DNA of 64,000 bases, taken from Rhizobium sp. 16-488-2b (lineage in GTDB: Bacteria > Pseudomonadota > Alphaproteobacteria > Rhizobiales > Rhizobiaceae). The DNA is taken from the NCBI RefSeq assembly GCF_017741815.1, contig NZ_JAGHMF010000014.1, positions 218,191 to 282,190 of the forward strand. Direction: 5' to 3'. Position numbers and translations under genes: made by a program. Position 1 is the first letter of the stretch. Every line of letters begins with the position of its first letter. Under the pieces are notes generated by a model. It was given only the letters and a program-made list of their open reading frames with translations. It did not search any database and was not told where the DNA came from. Positions 34,629 to 41,395 of this stretch are shown here, in pieces.

Positions 34629-35660
34629 CTAGATCTCATAGACCGCCGCATTGTCCTGCACCTCACGCAACCCCTTGTAGGATGCATGCCGGAGCTTGCC
34701 GTCCCTCGTCCACGCGCGATATTCGATCTCCGCGATAAGGGTGGGTCGAACCCAGACCAGATTTTTGCGACGGCCACCGTACGCAATCGCTGGCGTCTTC
34801 CGCTTGATCTTATCGAGCGTCTTGCGCAAATCCGCCGCCACGCGCTCGGTGAAGCCGGTACCGACCGATCCGACATAGACCAACTCGTCGCCGCGGCGTG
34901 CAGCGAGGAGCAGGCTGCCGATCCCTCCCCGCGCCGACATTGAATGCTCATATCCGACGATCATGAAGCTGTCGGACTGAACGCATTTGATCTTGAGCCA
35001 ATCACCGAGGCGGCCTGAACGATAGGTGCTGTCGAGACGTTTGGCGATTATCCCCTCGAGACCATGCTCGCAAGCCGCTTGGAAGAGCGAAGCACCGTCG
35101 GCCTGGGCCTCCTCTGACAGCCTGATGGCAACATGACCATCGGCCGGGATTAGCGTCTCAAGAAGGTGTCGACGCGTGGAAAGTTCGGTGTTGGTGAAGT
35201 CGTGGCCGTCGAAATAAAGCAGATCGAAAGCCGTGAAGATGGCATCGCGGGCAGTCAGCTTTCCGCCTCGCCCGCCGAGCGACTGCTGCAGCATGTTGAA
35301 GTCTGATCTGCCTTGGTCATCCAGGACGACCGCCTCGCCGTCGAGGATGGCCGTGGAGACGGGAAGCGCCTTTGCAGCGGCTTCGATAAGCGGGAAGCGG
35401 TGCGTCCAGTCGTGACCGCCTCTGGTGAGGATCCGGACGCCTGTCGGCTCGATGTGGACCGCCAGGCGGTACCCGTCCCACTTCACCTCGAACGCCCACT
35501 CAGGTCCTACGGGCGGCTTCTGCTTCAGCAGAGCAAGGCATGGCTCGATGCGAGCCGGCATTGGATCAAGTGGAAGGTTGGGCTGCGCTGGGTCGCGAGG
35601 CTTGCGGGCGCGGCTACGAAGCGGCTTGTCGCTCGACTGGAGAGGCTTGGCTCTTACCAT
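34629..35660 (-). CDS. ATP-dependent DNA ligase, LigD ligase-domain type
   Basis: 343 residues, a stand-alone ligase domain without polymerase or nuclease modules. Motif I is EVKWDGYRL with the adenylated Lys60. Later motifs are DGEAVV, FDLLYFDG, EGIIAKRLDSTYRSGR and WLKIKC. The C-terminal OB fold ends in RHASYKGLRE. Such ligases seal breaks in Ku-dependent end joining; no Ku gene is in the window. It starts 5 nt after the stop of the DUF982 gene, so the two are one unit. It converges with the 556-residue gene with a 6-nt gap. Presence inside a prophage suggests cargo acquired from a plasmid or chromosome. Confidence 0.88.
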   Translation of the reverse strand: MVRAKPLQSSDKPLRSRARKPRDPAQPNLPLDPMPARIEPCLALLKQKPPVGPEWAFEVKWDGYRLAVHIEPTGVRILTRGGHDWTHRFPLIEAAAKALPVSTAILDGEAVVLDDQGRSDFNMLQQSLGGRGGKLTARDAIFTAFDLLYFDGHDFTNTELSTRRHLLETLIPADGHVAIRLSEEAQADGASLFQAACEHGLEGIIAKRLDSTYRSGRLGDWLKIKCVQSDSFMIVGYEHSMSARGGIGSLLLAARRGDELVYVGSVGTGFTERVAADLRKTLDKIKRKTPAIAYGGRRKNLVWVRPTLIAEIEYRAWTRDGKLRHASYKGLREVQDNAAVYEI

Positions 35661-35665
35661 TGCGA

Positions 35666-35950
35666 TTAGCTCGCCTTCCGGATCTGAGCCATGTCGTCAG
35701 GTAGGATATGCATGCCGGCAGCGTGTGCAGCATCCACGAAGGCGGCGCGGGCCGCAGCGGGCTCGGCTGCCATCGCCATGGCATCGATCGACCGAGCCAG
35801 CGCGCTGTGAAACCCGGGCTTCGTCTTGTCCGGCCATTCCGACGTCAGGAACTTGATCATCTCCTCGACGGTCTCGGCTGGAGCATACTGACCGACGCCT
35901 CGGATCTCGACTTCCAGAGGGTCGATCGGTGTTCTGGAAAAGCTGGCCAT
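35666..35950 (-). CDS. DUF982 domain protein
   Basis: 94 residues matching the rhizobial DUF982 family: EIRGVGQYAPAETVEEMIKF followed by LTSEWPDKTKPGFHSALARS and a conserved AEPAAARAAFVDAAHAAGM end. The family is abundant in Rhizobiaceae, often in symbiotic or plasmid DNA, and has no known activity. It lies directly upstream of the LigD-type ligase gene with a 5-nt gap, and the two are probably co-transcribed. Confidence 0.82.
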   Translation of the reverse strand: MASFSRTPIDPLEVEIRGVGQYAPAETVEEMIKFLTSEWPDKTKPGFHSALARSIDAMAMAAEPAAARAAFVDAAHAAGMHILPDDMAQIRKAS

Positions 35951-36116
35951 GACGCTGCACCTTTGACATTGATGCGAATCAACTGGTGACGGAGTGATTC
36001 GTTCCGAGTCAAATCAATGCCTTGGCGAAACTAGACTTTTCGCCTCACCCGCAGATGCGTGGCTTGGCAAACACTGATTGCACCTGCATAGTCACCGCAA
36101 CGAGGAGGAGATACTC

Positions 36117-36392
36117 ATGAAGATGATGACCGAAGATCAGATCCCGAATTTCGTTCAGGATGTCGCTGATACGGGCTGCGATATCGTCGCCGTAAAGGGA
36201 GGGACCGGGTTCCTTTTCGGAGATGCCGACTTGTCCCCTGAGGACTACAAAGCTGTAGAACCGCAGATCCTCGCTATCGGCGAAAAATATGGTCGACGCG
36301 ATCACCTGCTCTCCGAGATTGCTCAATATCTTGTTTCTATCGGTCGTTACTCGCCGCCTCGGGCGAACACGGCCCGACGGACGCTCAACTGA
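36117..36392 (+). CDS. Small hypothetical protein
   Basis: 91 residues from ATG 36117, with GAGGAGGAG upstream; the reading from 36078 is unnecessary. The sequence MTEDQIPNFVQDVADTGCDI followed by VAVKGGTGFLFG and an ILAIGEKYGRRDHLLSEIA helix looks like a compact soluble domain. No family recognised. It is followed by a strong terminator, so it forms its own unit. Confidence 0.6.
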   Translation: MKMMTEDQIPNFVQDVADTGCDIVAVKGGTGFLFGDADLSPEDYKAVEPQILAIGEKYGRRDHLLSEIAQYLVSIGRYSPPRANTARRTLN

Positions 36393-36482
36393 AAACGTCG
36401 CAGCGCGTAACTTCCATGCTCCAAGCCGGCTTGCAGCCCGGCCATGTCAGTGGCCCCCTGGCCACTCTGGACATCTGCGCTT

Positions 36483-36508
36483 AGCCCCGCCTTTTTGCGG
36501 GGCTTTTT
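36483..36508 (+). terminator. Intrinsic terminator
   Basis: AGCCCCGC (36483-36490) pairs with GCGGGGCT (36497-36504) around a 6-nt loop and is followed by a T run. It closes the unit of the small gene at 36117. Confidence 0.88.
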
Positions 36509-36576
36509 GTATCTTGCTGGACTCACAGGTCTCTTGCGTGATAGAACAAAAACGGAACAAAAGTACGGAGCAATCC

Positions 36577-36876
36577 ATGCTCGATCGCCCCAAGCCACAG
36601 CTGCGAGACCCCTTTGACGATTGGTGGGATACGCTACCCATGGATGCCCGTGCGGGCATGGATCCCCGTGTCGCCAAGCAGGCTTTCCGCGCTGGCTATA
36701 CGGCTGGCTGCAAAAAACACCTTCGCCGCTTTGTGTTTCAGGCGGCCACGTTGCGGGTGACGGTATGGGCCAATGGGGTCGGAGAGGCCCGCAAGCTGGC
36801 AAAGAAGAAGGCAGAGCAGCGTGCGACGGCTAGGGGATGGAAGTCTCTCCCCGGCGAATTGGAGCTAGTGGAATGA
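36577..36876 (+). CDS. Phage hypothetical protein
   Basis: 99 residues from ATG 36577, with ACGGAG upstream. Acidic/aromatic N-terminus (LRDPFDDWWDTLPMDARAGM), a middle helix with VAKQAFRAGYTAGCKKHL and a basic helical end (ARKLAKKKAEQRATARGWK). It overlaps the following cysteine-rich gene by 4 nt (ATGA). The layout is common in small phage early genes; role unknown, possibly nucleic-acid binding given the basic C-terminus. Confidence 0.6.
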   Translation: MLDRPKPQLRDPFDDWWDTLPMDARAGMDPRVAKQAFRAGYTAGCKKHLRRFVFQAATLRVTVWANGVGEARKLAKKKAEQRATARGWKSLPGELELVE

Positions 36877-37100
36877 GCGATCTCGATAGGCCAATGCAGA
36901 CGATGTCTGGCCCGCAGGTCCACCTGTGCTCCGTCGGCGGGTGCAAGAAGTGGGGAGGCCATGGCTTCTCAACTGGCCGCTACGTCGAGACGCGCTGGTG
37001 GTGCTACGAGCACTATCCACACAAAGAGACTAACGCTGCGCGGGCCGAAGCCGCAGCGATTGCCGTCAGCCTAAACGCAAAAAGCCGCCTCCCCGGTTAA
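36873..37100 (+). CDS. Small cysteine-rich, probable zinc-binding phage protein
   Basis: 75 residues from ATG 36873, overlapping the previous stop. Cysteines and a histidine are spaced as in a treble-clef or knuckle: LCSVGGCKKWGGHGF then RWWCYEHYPHKE. Such small proteins are common near phage replication or accessory genes, with unknown role. The end is an alanine-rich helix. Terminates at the hairpin shared with the convergent ImmA-like gene. Confidence 0.62.
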   Translation: MSDLDRPMQTMSGPQVHLCSVGGCKKWGGHGFSTGRYVETRWWCYEHYPHKETNAARAEAAAIAVSLNAKSRLPG

Positions 37101-37112
37101 GGAGAGGCGGCT
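37083..37112 (-). terminator. Intrinsic terminator for the ImmA-like gene
   Basis: AGCCGCCTC (37083-37091) pairs with GAGGCGGCT (37104-37112). On the minus strand it is followed by a five-T run (plus-strand AAAAA at 37079-37083), so it mainly ends the minus transcript. Confidence 0.8.
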
Positions 37113-37137
37113 CAAGTCTAGCGAATTCTATGTGCGG

Positions 37138-37719
37138 CTAGCGGCCGTCGAGAATTCCGTCCACAATCGCCCGGTAGCGAGGATGGAAAAGCGTTTTAAC
37201 GTGGAATTGTGGTAGCTTTAGCTCGAGCGCAATCTGATAGTCAGAGATCTCGTTCCGCTCTTTCATTTGCTGATACTCAAGCCGCTTCTCTTCGCGACAA
37301 ATTGTTGCCAACGCCATCCACAAGCAATTATACTCGGAACGCAATTGCGGACTTATTTCGCCGGATGAGTTCTGGTTGGACAAATCCTCAAGCAGCGCCT
37401 CAAACAGGTGGCCCTGATCAGCCGCCTTCTCAGGATCCGCAAACATGTGCATCATTTCTTTAACGCAAATGAAGCGCTGCCAGCACCGGTTTAGCTCGCG
37501 AGCAACCGCAATGACATGATTCCCGTGCTGACGCACAAGGTGATGCTGGGAATTTTTAGCGGATAGGTAGAGACCCCTGCATACCTCGGGGTCAATGTCT
37601 ACAATAGCGACTGAAATCTTGGGGATTTTAGTAATCCCCAAGATCATATCAGCTATAACATTTCTGTTGATGTAGTCAGGCTTCTGCTGTCTAGCGTCAT
37701 AAAGAAGGCGAAATGACAT
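37138..37719 (-). CDS. ImmA/IrrE-like protein with a degenerate metallopeptidase motif
   Basis: 193 residues. The stretch RFICVKEMMHMFADPE sits where ImmA/IrrE-type peptidases carry HExxH; here the first histidine is lysine (KEMMH), so zinc hydrolysis is doubtful. The following helices, SEYNCLWMALATICREEKRL then EISDYQIALELKLPQFHVKT, match the ImmA-like C-terminal fold that recognises HTH repressors. In integrative elements ImmA cleaves the ImmR repressor. A degenerate version could bind without cutting. It follows a 66-residue gene on the same strand. Family assignment is moderate. Confidence 0.55.
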   Translation of the reverse strand: MSFRLLYDARQQKPDYINRNVIADMILGITKIPKISVAIVDIDPEVCRGLYLSAKNSQHHLVRQHGNHVIAVARELNRCWQRFICVKEMMHMFADPEKAADQGHLFEALLEDLSNQNSSGEISPQLRSEYNCLWMALATICREEKRLEYQQMKERNEISDYQIALELKLPQFHVKTLFHPRYRAIVDGILDGR

Positions 37720-37735
37720 TCAATTTCCCGAGCAA

Positions 37736-37936
37736 TTAGTACTCATCATCTGTCATGATGGTGTAATTGCCCGATGCAAGTTGTGCAAGCGCCTTATTCA
37801 CTTCTTCTGCCATACGTTGTGGTTCGATATCCCGGCTCGTGCCAGGATACAGCTTAACGTCAGATACATTCAGCTCGTCATCAGCAAAAAGCTGATGCTT
37901 CGCGATCTCCATCTGGTTATCCATTTCCAGCTCCAT
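37736..37936 (-). CDS. Small acidic hypothetical protein
   Basis: 66 residues, strongly acidic (MELEMDNQMEIAKHQLFADD, ending in TIMTDDEY). No family recognised. It is upstream of the ImmA-like gene with a 16-nt gap, probably in one operon. Position and charge would suit an antitoxin or adaptor, but nothing in the sequence proves it. An internal ATG at 37924 would shorten it by four residues. Confidence 0.5.
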   Translation of the reverse strand: MELEMDNQMEIAKHQLFADDELNVSDVKLYPGTSRDIEPQRMAEEVNKALAQLASGNYTIMTDDEY

Positions 37937-37954
37937 CGAGCAGCGAGTTTCCGA

Positions 37955-37981
37955 TGCCTAACCGCTGCGGTATGTTAGGCA
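37955..37981. promoter_or_regulatory. Inverted repeat upstream of the ImmA-like operon
   Basis: TGCCTAAC (37955-37962) and GTTAGGCA (37974-37981) are perfect inverted arms separated by 11 nt, 19 nt upstream of the ATG at 37936. A third CCTAAC lies downstream at about 38022. Candidate repressor site. Confidence 0.4.
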
Positions 37982-38108
37982 CAGCCACAGAGAATCTGCG
38001 GATCCACGTTCAGATATACACGATACCTAACGTGTTCAATGCGACAATGTTGCAGCATTGAATTCAACTTTTTGTTTAATTTATAGGACGAGCGTTGACA
38101 AGAGGTTA

Positions 38109-38147
38109 CCTGGGAGGTTAATGCCACTGGGCATTAACCTTCCCAGG
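38109..38147. terminator. Long hairpin (17-bp stem, one bulge) at the end of the late operon
   Basis: CCTGGGA-GGTTAATGCC (38109-38125) pairs with GGCATTAACC-T-TCCCAGG (38130-38147) with one bulged T and a 4-nt loop. A second small hairpin (CAGGC/GCCTG) overlaps its right end. It lies about 100 nt beyond the last late gene and may end late transcription, although the T run on that strand is weak. Confidence 0.5.
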
Positions 38148-38244
38148 CGTATTTTGCCTGAAAATTAGAAAAATAATCTAATCTGATTACCCGTGTTCCT
38201 GACGCAAATATAGGCGTTCACTGGCTTTTTAGCAAGTTGTCGGA

Positions 38245-38586
38245 TTACCCCCTCGCCGCAGGCCGTCTGGACTGACTTTCGAAAGCACGATCAAGACGAT
38301 CACTCATGGAGTCGATGCGGTTCCCGACGCTTTCTATTGCTCGCATGATTTGCCCGGTCTGCTCCTGCAGTCCCTGCTTGGTGACATAGTGTTCGGCCAC
38401 GTAAAGCTTCTGCGATGCAAGCTCCTCACGAGCCAACGATGCCAGCGCAGAAGCGCCGGCTGCCTGCGCGGCAGCTTCGGTGCGGGCTGCAGTCAGCTTT
38501 CCGTCGATCTTCCACCAGATGCCCCAGCCAGCGCCAGCGACCGTCAGGAAGAAGACAATGATCTTCATCAGATCCTCTGGGGTCAT
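38245..38586 (-). CDS. Small membrane-anchored coiled-coil phage protein
   Basis: 113 residues from ATG 38586, with GGAGGGC upstream; it overlaps the o-spanin stop (ATGA). One N-terminal membrane helix (DLMKIIVFFLTVAGAGWGIW) is followed by an alanine-rich coiled coil (LTAARTEAAAQAAGASALAS) and a polar tail with IMRAIESVGNRIDSMSDRLD. Its position at the end of the lysis genes suggests a lysis accessory role, but the family is not recognised. Confidence 0.65.
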   Translation of the reverse strand: MTPEDLMKIIVFFLTVAGAGWGIWWKIDGKLTAARTEAAAQAAGASALASLAREELASQKLYVAEHYVTKQGLQEQTGQIMRAIESVGNRIDSMSDRLDRAFESQSRRPAARG

Positions 38587-38927
38587 TTGGCCGCCCTCCT
38601 GGGCAACGCCGCGGCCGGCCGCACACCCGGCAACTCCGAAAGCAGCTGGTCGCGGTCGGCGTAGTAATCGCGCAGAGCCAGATGCTTTCGCGCGCACGAC
38701 AGCAGCCGCTCGCGGTCGGTGATCCACAACTGCTCGAGCCGCCATTGGGGTAGCGGCTTGTCACCCAGATCGACGGGCCCTTTGCACAGCTCCAGCAGCA
38801 CACTGTCCGGCTTCGTCAGCACGGGCGGCGCTGGTGCAACAACCAGTCTATCGGACCTTGTTGATGCGCTGCACGCTGGGAGCGCCAAGCACAACGCGGC
38901 CAGCATCAGGATCTTCGCTAGCTTCAC
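38583..38927 (-). CDS. Rz1-like outer-membrane spanin lipoprotein
   Basis: 114 residues from GTG 38927, preceded by AAGGAG at the ideal spacing. The N-terminus is a lipoprotein signal, LAKILMLAALCLALPAC, with lipobox LPAC, and the mature part is proline-rich (VVAPAPPVLTKPDSV), typical of Rz1. It overlaps the i-spanin gene by 80 nt in a different frame, the classical nested Rz/Rz1 layout. Together they bridge and fuse the inner and outer membranes at the last lysis step. Confidence 0.78.
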   Translation of the reverse strand: MKLAKILMLAALCLALPACSASTRSDRLVVAPAPPVLTKPDSVLLELCKGPVDLGDKPLPQWRLEQLWITDRERLLSCARKHLALRDYYADRDQLLSELPGVRPAAALPRRAAK

Positions 38928-39219
38928 GCTGTAGCTCCTTGATTTTGTCTTCGAGGGAATGGTTTTCGGCCTGGATCTCCGCAATGCGCGTGGCCTCGCG
39001 CGCCTTGGCGGCGTTGTTGGCGGCAACCTGACGGCTTGCCTCCTTGTCGCGCGCTTCCGTGGCGGCGGCCTTGAGCTCAACGATCTCGGCATTCTTGATG
39101 GCGGTCGCAGCCTCGTAGCCCGCGTTGTAGATAGAGCTGTAGCCCCACCACACGAGCGCGACTGCGGCGATGGCGCCGATAAGGTAGCCACCTACTTTGC
39201 TGGTGAGGAATGCGATCAT
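38848..39219 (-). CDS. Rz-like inner-membrane spanin
   Basis: 123 residues from ATG 39219, overlapping the lysozyme stop (ATGA). A single N-terminal signal-anchor (VGGYLIGAIAAVALVWWGYS) is followed by a long periplasmic coiled coil (KNAEIVELKAAATEARDKEA then NHSLEDKIKELQREAS). Size and topology match lambda Rz. It partners the Rz1-like lipoprotein encoded within its 3' end. It is the third gene of holin-endolysin-Rz-Rz1. Confidence 0.78.
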   Translation of the reverse strand: MIAFLTSKVGGYLIGAIAAVALVWWGYSSIYNAGYEAATAIKNAEIVELKAAATEARDKEASRQVAANNAAKAREATRIAEIQAENHSLEDKIKELQREASEDPDAGRVVLGAPSVQRINKVR

Positions 39220-39848
39220 GCGCCACCACCAGTCGCCGCGCTCTTGCCGTCGGCAGACAGGCCGGAGACGCAAAGTTCGGCCTCGCCGATGCGCTGGGCG
39301 TCGCCCATTTCGCGGCGCTTCACGAGCCCCTGCACTACCTGGCCGCCTGCCCGGTTCCATGCGGTCTGCGCCTCGCAGGCCTCCCGATAACGGCCCTGCG
39401 TCGCCAGTCGAGCGGCGGTGGAGTTGGCCATGCCGCCAACGCCGAAATTATATGCGCCAGAGATCTGGACGGCCTGCACACTCGTCGGGAACGATTTGAA
39501 GCCCTTGATCGACTTCGTCAGCGGCAGGTAATAGTCGTTGTACACGCGCTTTTCGAGGATCTCGTCGCACTGCGCCTTGGTGAACGACATGCCAGCGGTG
39601 ACCGGCTTGCCGTTGATCCGGGTTTCGCCGTAGCAGATGTCGTAGATCCTCGCGTATGGATCCCAGTGCGACTTGAGCACGAGACCTTCCCACGGCTTGA
39701 TCAGGCTATCGGTCGCAAGGATCACAGCCACTGGAGCAGCGGGTTCGACGAAGAACGACCCGCCACCGGCAAGCATTGCGGCCAGCACGGCGGCGGCGAT
39801 TGCCTGCTTGCCGCGGGCACTGGCTCGGATTTTATTTATAGGAGCCAT
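39216..39848 (-). CDS. Phage endolysin, GH24 lysozyme with SAR-type N-terminus
   Basis: 210 residues from ATG 39848, with AAGGAGG upstream. The catalytic region is IKPWEGLVLKSHWDPYARIY then DICYGETR, with Glu54 and Asp63 in the E-x8-D spacing of T4/P21-type muramidases. The N-terminus has one weakly hydrophobic, Ala/Gly-rich helix (QAIAAAVLAAMLAGGGSFFV), typical of signal-arrest-release endolysins that exit by membrane depolarisation. It cleaves peptidoglycan at lysis. It overlaps the holin gene by 17 nt. Confidence 0.88.
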   Translation of the reverse strand: MAPINKIRASARGKQAIAAAVLAAMLAGGGSFFVEPAAPVAVILATDSLIKPWEGLVLKSHWDPYARIYDICYGETRINGKPVTAGMSFTKAQCDEILEKRVYNDYYLPLTKSIKGFKSFPTSVQAVQISGAYNFGVGGMANSTAARLATQGRYREACEAQTAWNRAGGQVVQGLVKRREMGDAQRIGEAELCVSGLSADGKSAATGGGA

Positions 39849-40044
39849 TGTGGCCAAGCCCTCCTTGATCAACGACACGGAGGAACGGCGACGCCAACAA
39901 AAGCGCAATCGACAGCCATGTCGGAATGTATGCGTCGAGGTAGGGGACGGCATACGGGACAATTTCAGCCAGTCCCGCGCCGTAGACGCACCAAAGCGCG
40001 TATGAGCGCGTGAGGACGCGCCAGGGGTTGCTGACGAGTTTCAT
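39832..40044 (-). CDS. Holin (small two-helix membrane protein)
   Basis: 70 residues with two hydrophobic helices (SYALWCVYGAGLAEIVPYAV and TWLSIALLLASPFLRVV) and a polar, basic end. This resembles the rhizobial phage holin family annotated as DUF7940. It is immediately upstream of the endolysin gene with a 17-nt overlap, the standard lysis order. It would permeabilise or depolarise the inner membrane to trigger the SAR endolysin. Confidence 0.75.
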   Translation of the reverse strand: MKLVSNPWRVLTRSYALWCVYGAGLAEIVPYAVPYLDAYIPTWLSIALLLASPFLRVVDQGGLGHNGSYK

Positions 40045-40138
40045 TATTCTCTCACTTAGAGTTGTGGATATCCGACAGCTGCAATCGACTTGCGGCGCAC
40101 GCTGTGGTGCTCTTATCTCCTGTGGAGAAAGGAATCAC

Positions 40139-40423
40139 ATGCCAAAGCTGGATGTTGCTCACGTGCGCGAGCAGGGTCAGGACATGATCATTGTCCCTCT
40201 GGACGACAACTTCGACATGAAGTCGCCGGCGCAGCAAAATGCGGCTGTCGCTCAGATCAAAGTCGCCGCGCGAAGCGCAGGTCTTCGCGGGGAAGTCGTT
40301 GTGGTTTGGGAGGGTGGATCAGGTCGGATGATGTTTATCGCGCCAAAGCCATGGCATCCGTTCTTCCGCTCCGCATCGCTAGGATGGGTTATGCAGAACG
40401 TGAACCGGTCCCTTAGCTGGTAA
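40139..40423 (+). CDS. Plus-strand hypothetical protein inserted in the late operon
   Basis: 94 residues from ATG 40139, with AAAGGA upstream. It is on the opposite strand to all neighbouring late genes, between the holin and a membrane-protein gene. Sequence: MPKLDVAHVREQGQDMIIVP, AQIKVAARSAGLRGEVVVVW and a basic aromatic end (KPWHPFFRSASLG). The short alpha/beta protein is not recognised. A hairpin follows its stop. The independent orientation and terminator are those of a moron expressed in the lysogen. Confidence 0.6.
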   Translation: MPKLDVAHVREQGQDMIIVPLDDNFDMKSPAQQNAAVAQIKVAARSAGLRGEVVVVWEGGSGRMMFIAPKPWHPFFRSASLGWVMQNVNRSLSW

Positions 40424-40519
40424 TTACTCTAGAGCCGCCATGTTGGCGGCTAGCAATCTCCGGATCTGAGGCGATAGTTCTTCGCGGGTGCGGCTGACGC
40501 CGCGCACATAATCAGTCAC
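40424..40519 (-). CDS. Possible 31-residue small protein
   Basis: A GTG at 40519 with ACGGAG six bases upstream opens a 31-codon frame: TDYVRGVSRTREELSPQIRR then LLAANMAALE. It follows the stop of the 165-residue membrane protein by 12 nt, continuing the minus-strand operon, and its composition is protein-like. Too short to be sure. Confidence 0.35.
   Translation of the reverse strand: MTDYVRGVSRTREELSPQIRRLLAANMAALE
40433..40451 (+). terminator. Hairpin after the plus-strand gene
   Basis: AGCCGCC (40433-40439) pairs with GGCGGCT (40445-40451) around a 5-nt loop. No long T run. It lies 9 nt after the moron stop. Confidence 0.45.
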
Positions 40520-40531
40520 GTCGGGCTCCGT

Positions 40532-41029
40532 TTAAAAGGGTTTCGATTTGAGCTGATGGCGGCCGGCGATCGGCGTGTACTTCCAGCCAAGCCAGCGCGT
40601 CTTGTGGCGGTAGCCGAAGATCCGGAAGCCGGATTTCAGACGGATCACCGTCCAGTAGGAGACCGGTGGATAGGACTCGCCGCTCTCGAGGATGATGGTC
40701 GATCCATCGGCGGAAAAGCCGAGCGGGCCCGCCACGAAGGCGTAGGCCGGATTACGGCAGATCCACGAAACCCGCTGCCACCAGAGTTTCCACCCGGTCG
40801 CAGCGGGATCGTAACCGTCCTTCCCCTGTTCGATCCCACCATCAAGGCTGGCGTCGTGCGTGTAAAACCAGCCAAGCCAGAGAACCTGATTGCTGCCGGT
40901 CGCTATGGAAATGCCTGCAATGACCGGTGACAGCGCGTAGGAGGCGAGCGTCATCAGCCATGCGATAGGAACGAGCAAGGGATAGACCGCGACCGATTCG
41001 GGCGCGAGCCGAAGGATAAGCCAGAACAT
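40532..41029 (-). CDS. Phage membrane-associated hypothetical protein
   Basis: 165 residues. The N-terminal half is hydrophobic, with two or three helices (SVAVYPLLVPIAWLMTLASY then ALSPVIAGISIATG). The C-terminal half is soluble with many tryptophans (GWKLWWQRVSWICRNPAYAF, ending in KTRWLGWKYTPIAGRHQL). It resembles small phage proteins found near tail-fibre and lysis genes in rhizobial siphoviruses (annotated as DUF7338), without known function. Lies 12 nt after the 117-residue gene. Confidence 0.65.
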   Translation of the reverse strand: MFWLILRLAPESVAVYPLLVPIAWLMTLASYALSPVIAGISIATGSNQVLWLGWFYTHDASLDGGIEQGKDGYDPAATGWKLWWQRVSWICRNPAYAFVAGPLGFSADGSTIILESGESYPPVSYWTVIRLKSGFRIFGYRHKTRWLGWKYTPIAGRHQLKSKPF

Positions 41030-41041
41030 GTGATTGATCCT

Positions 41042-41395
41042 TTACGGCCAGACGATCTCGGGCAGCTCGAGGAGGAAGTCGGCGACCGTCGGCTGAGGAC
41101 GAACGCCACCCTGAACCTTCGCAAGCTCCGAATAGGCGTACTGCCAGACGTTATCGCGCCAGGCGACAAACACCTGCGCCTGTGAGGCCCAAGGTTCGAC
41201 GGTTGAAGCCACATAGGAGGCCATCGTCACGCCGTCGTTGAACTGCCTGGAACGAGCCGTCTCATCGACCATCGCTTGGATGGCAGTTTGATAGTCTTCG
41301 ACCCGAAGAACGTTGAGCGCCGCCCGCTCCGCCTCGAACGCAGCTATCTCTTCTGCGGTCATTTGAACCGCTTCGTTTCCAACCATTTTGATCAT
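41042..41395 (-). CDS. Phage protein in tail-fibre chaperone position
   Basis: 117 residues, mostly helical (VQMTAEEIAAFEAERAALNV, AIQAMVDETARSRQFNDGVT, and WASQAQVFVAWRDNVWQYAY). It overlaps the tail-fibre stop by 4 nt and directly follows it, the position often taken by fibre-assembly chaperones. The central helical pattern with the late aromatic WRDNVWQYAY segment is the common form of small tail-fibre-associated proteins. Function is inferred from position. Confidence 0.6.
   Translation of the reverse strand: MIKMVGNEAVQMTAEEIAAFEAERAALNVLRVEDYQTAIQAMVDETARSRQFNDGVTMASYVASTVEPWASQAQVFVAWRDNVWQYAYSELAKVQGGVRPQPTVADFLLELPEIVWP

Larger units (their letters stand above)
37937..38244. other. 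308-nt intergenic region with inverted repeats between accessory and late genes
   Basis: AT-rich region with no supported gene. It contains TGCCTAAC/GTTAGGCA arms at 37955-37962 and 37974-37981, just upstream of the small acidic gene, a repeat of CCTAAC near 38025, and a long hairpin at 38109-38147. It probably carries the promoter of the 37936 operon and the end of the late transcript. Confidence 0.5.

Noticed and set aside
34629..35950. Complete prophage-borne NHEJ system
   Set aside because: Only a ligase domain is present; no Ku, polymerase or phosphoesterase gene is seen nearby.
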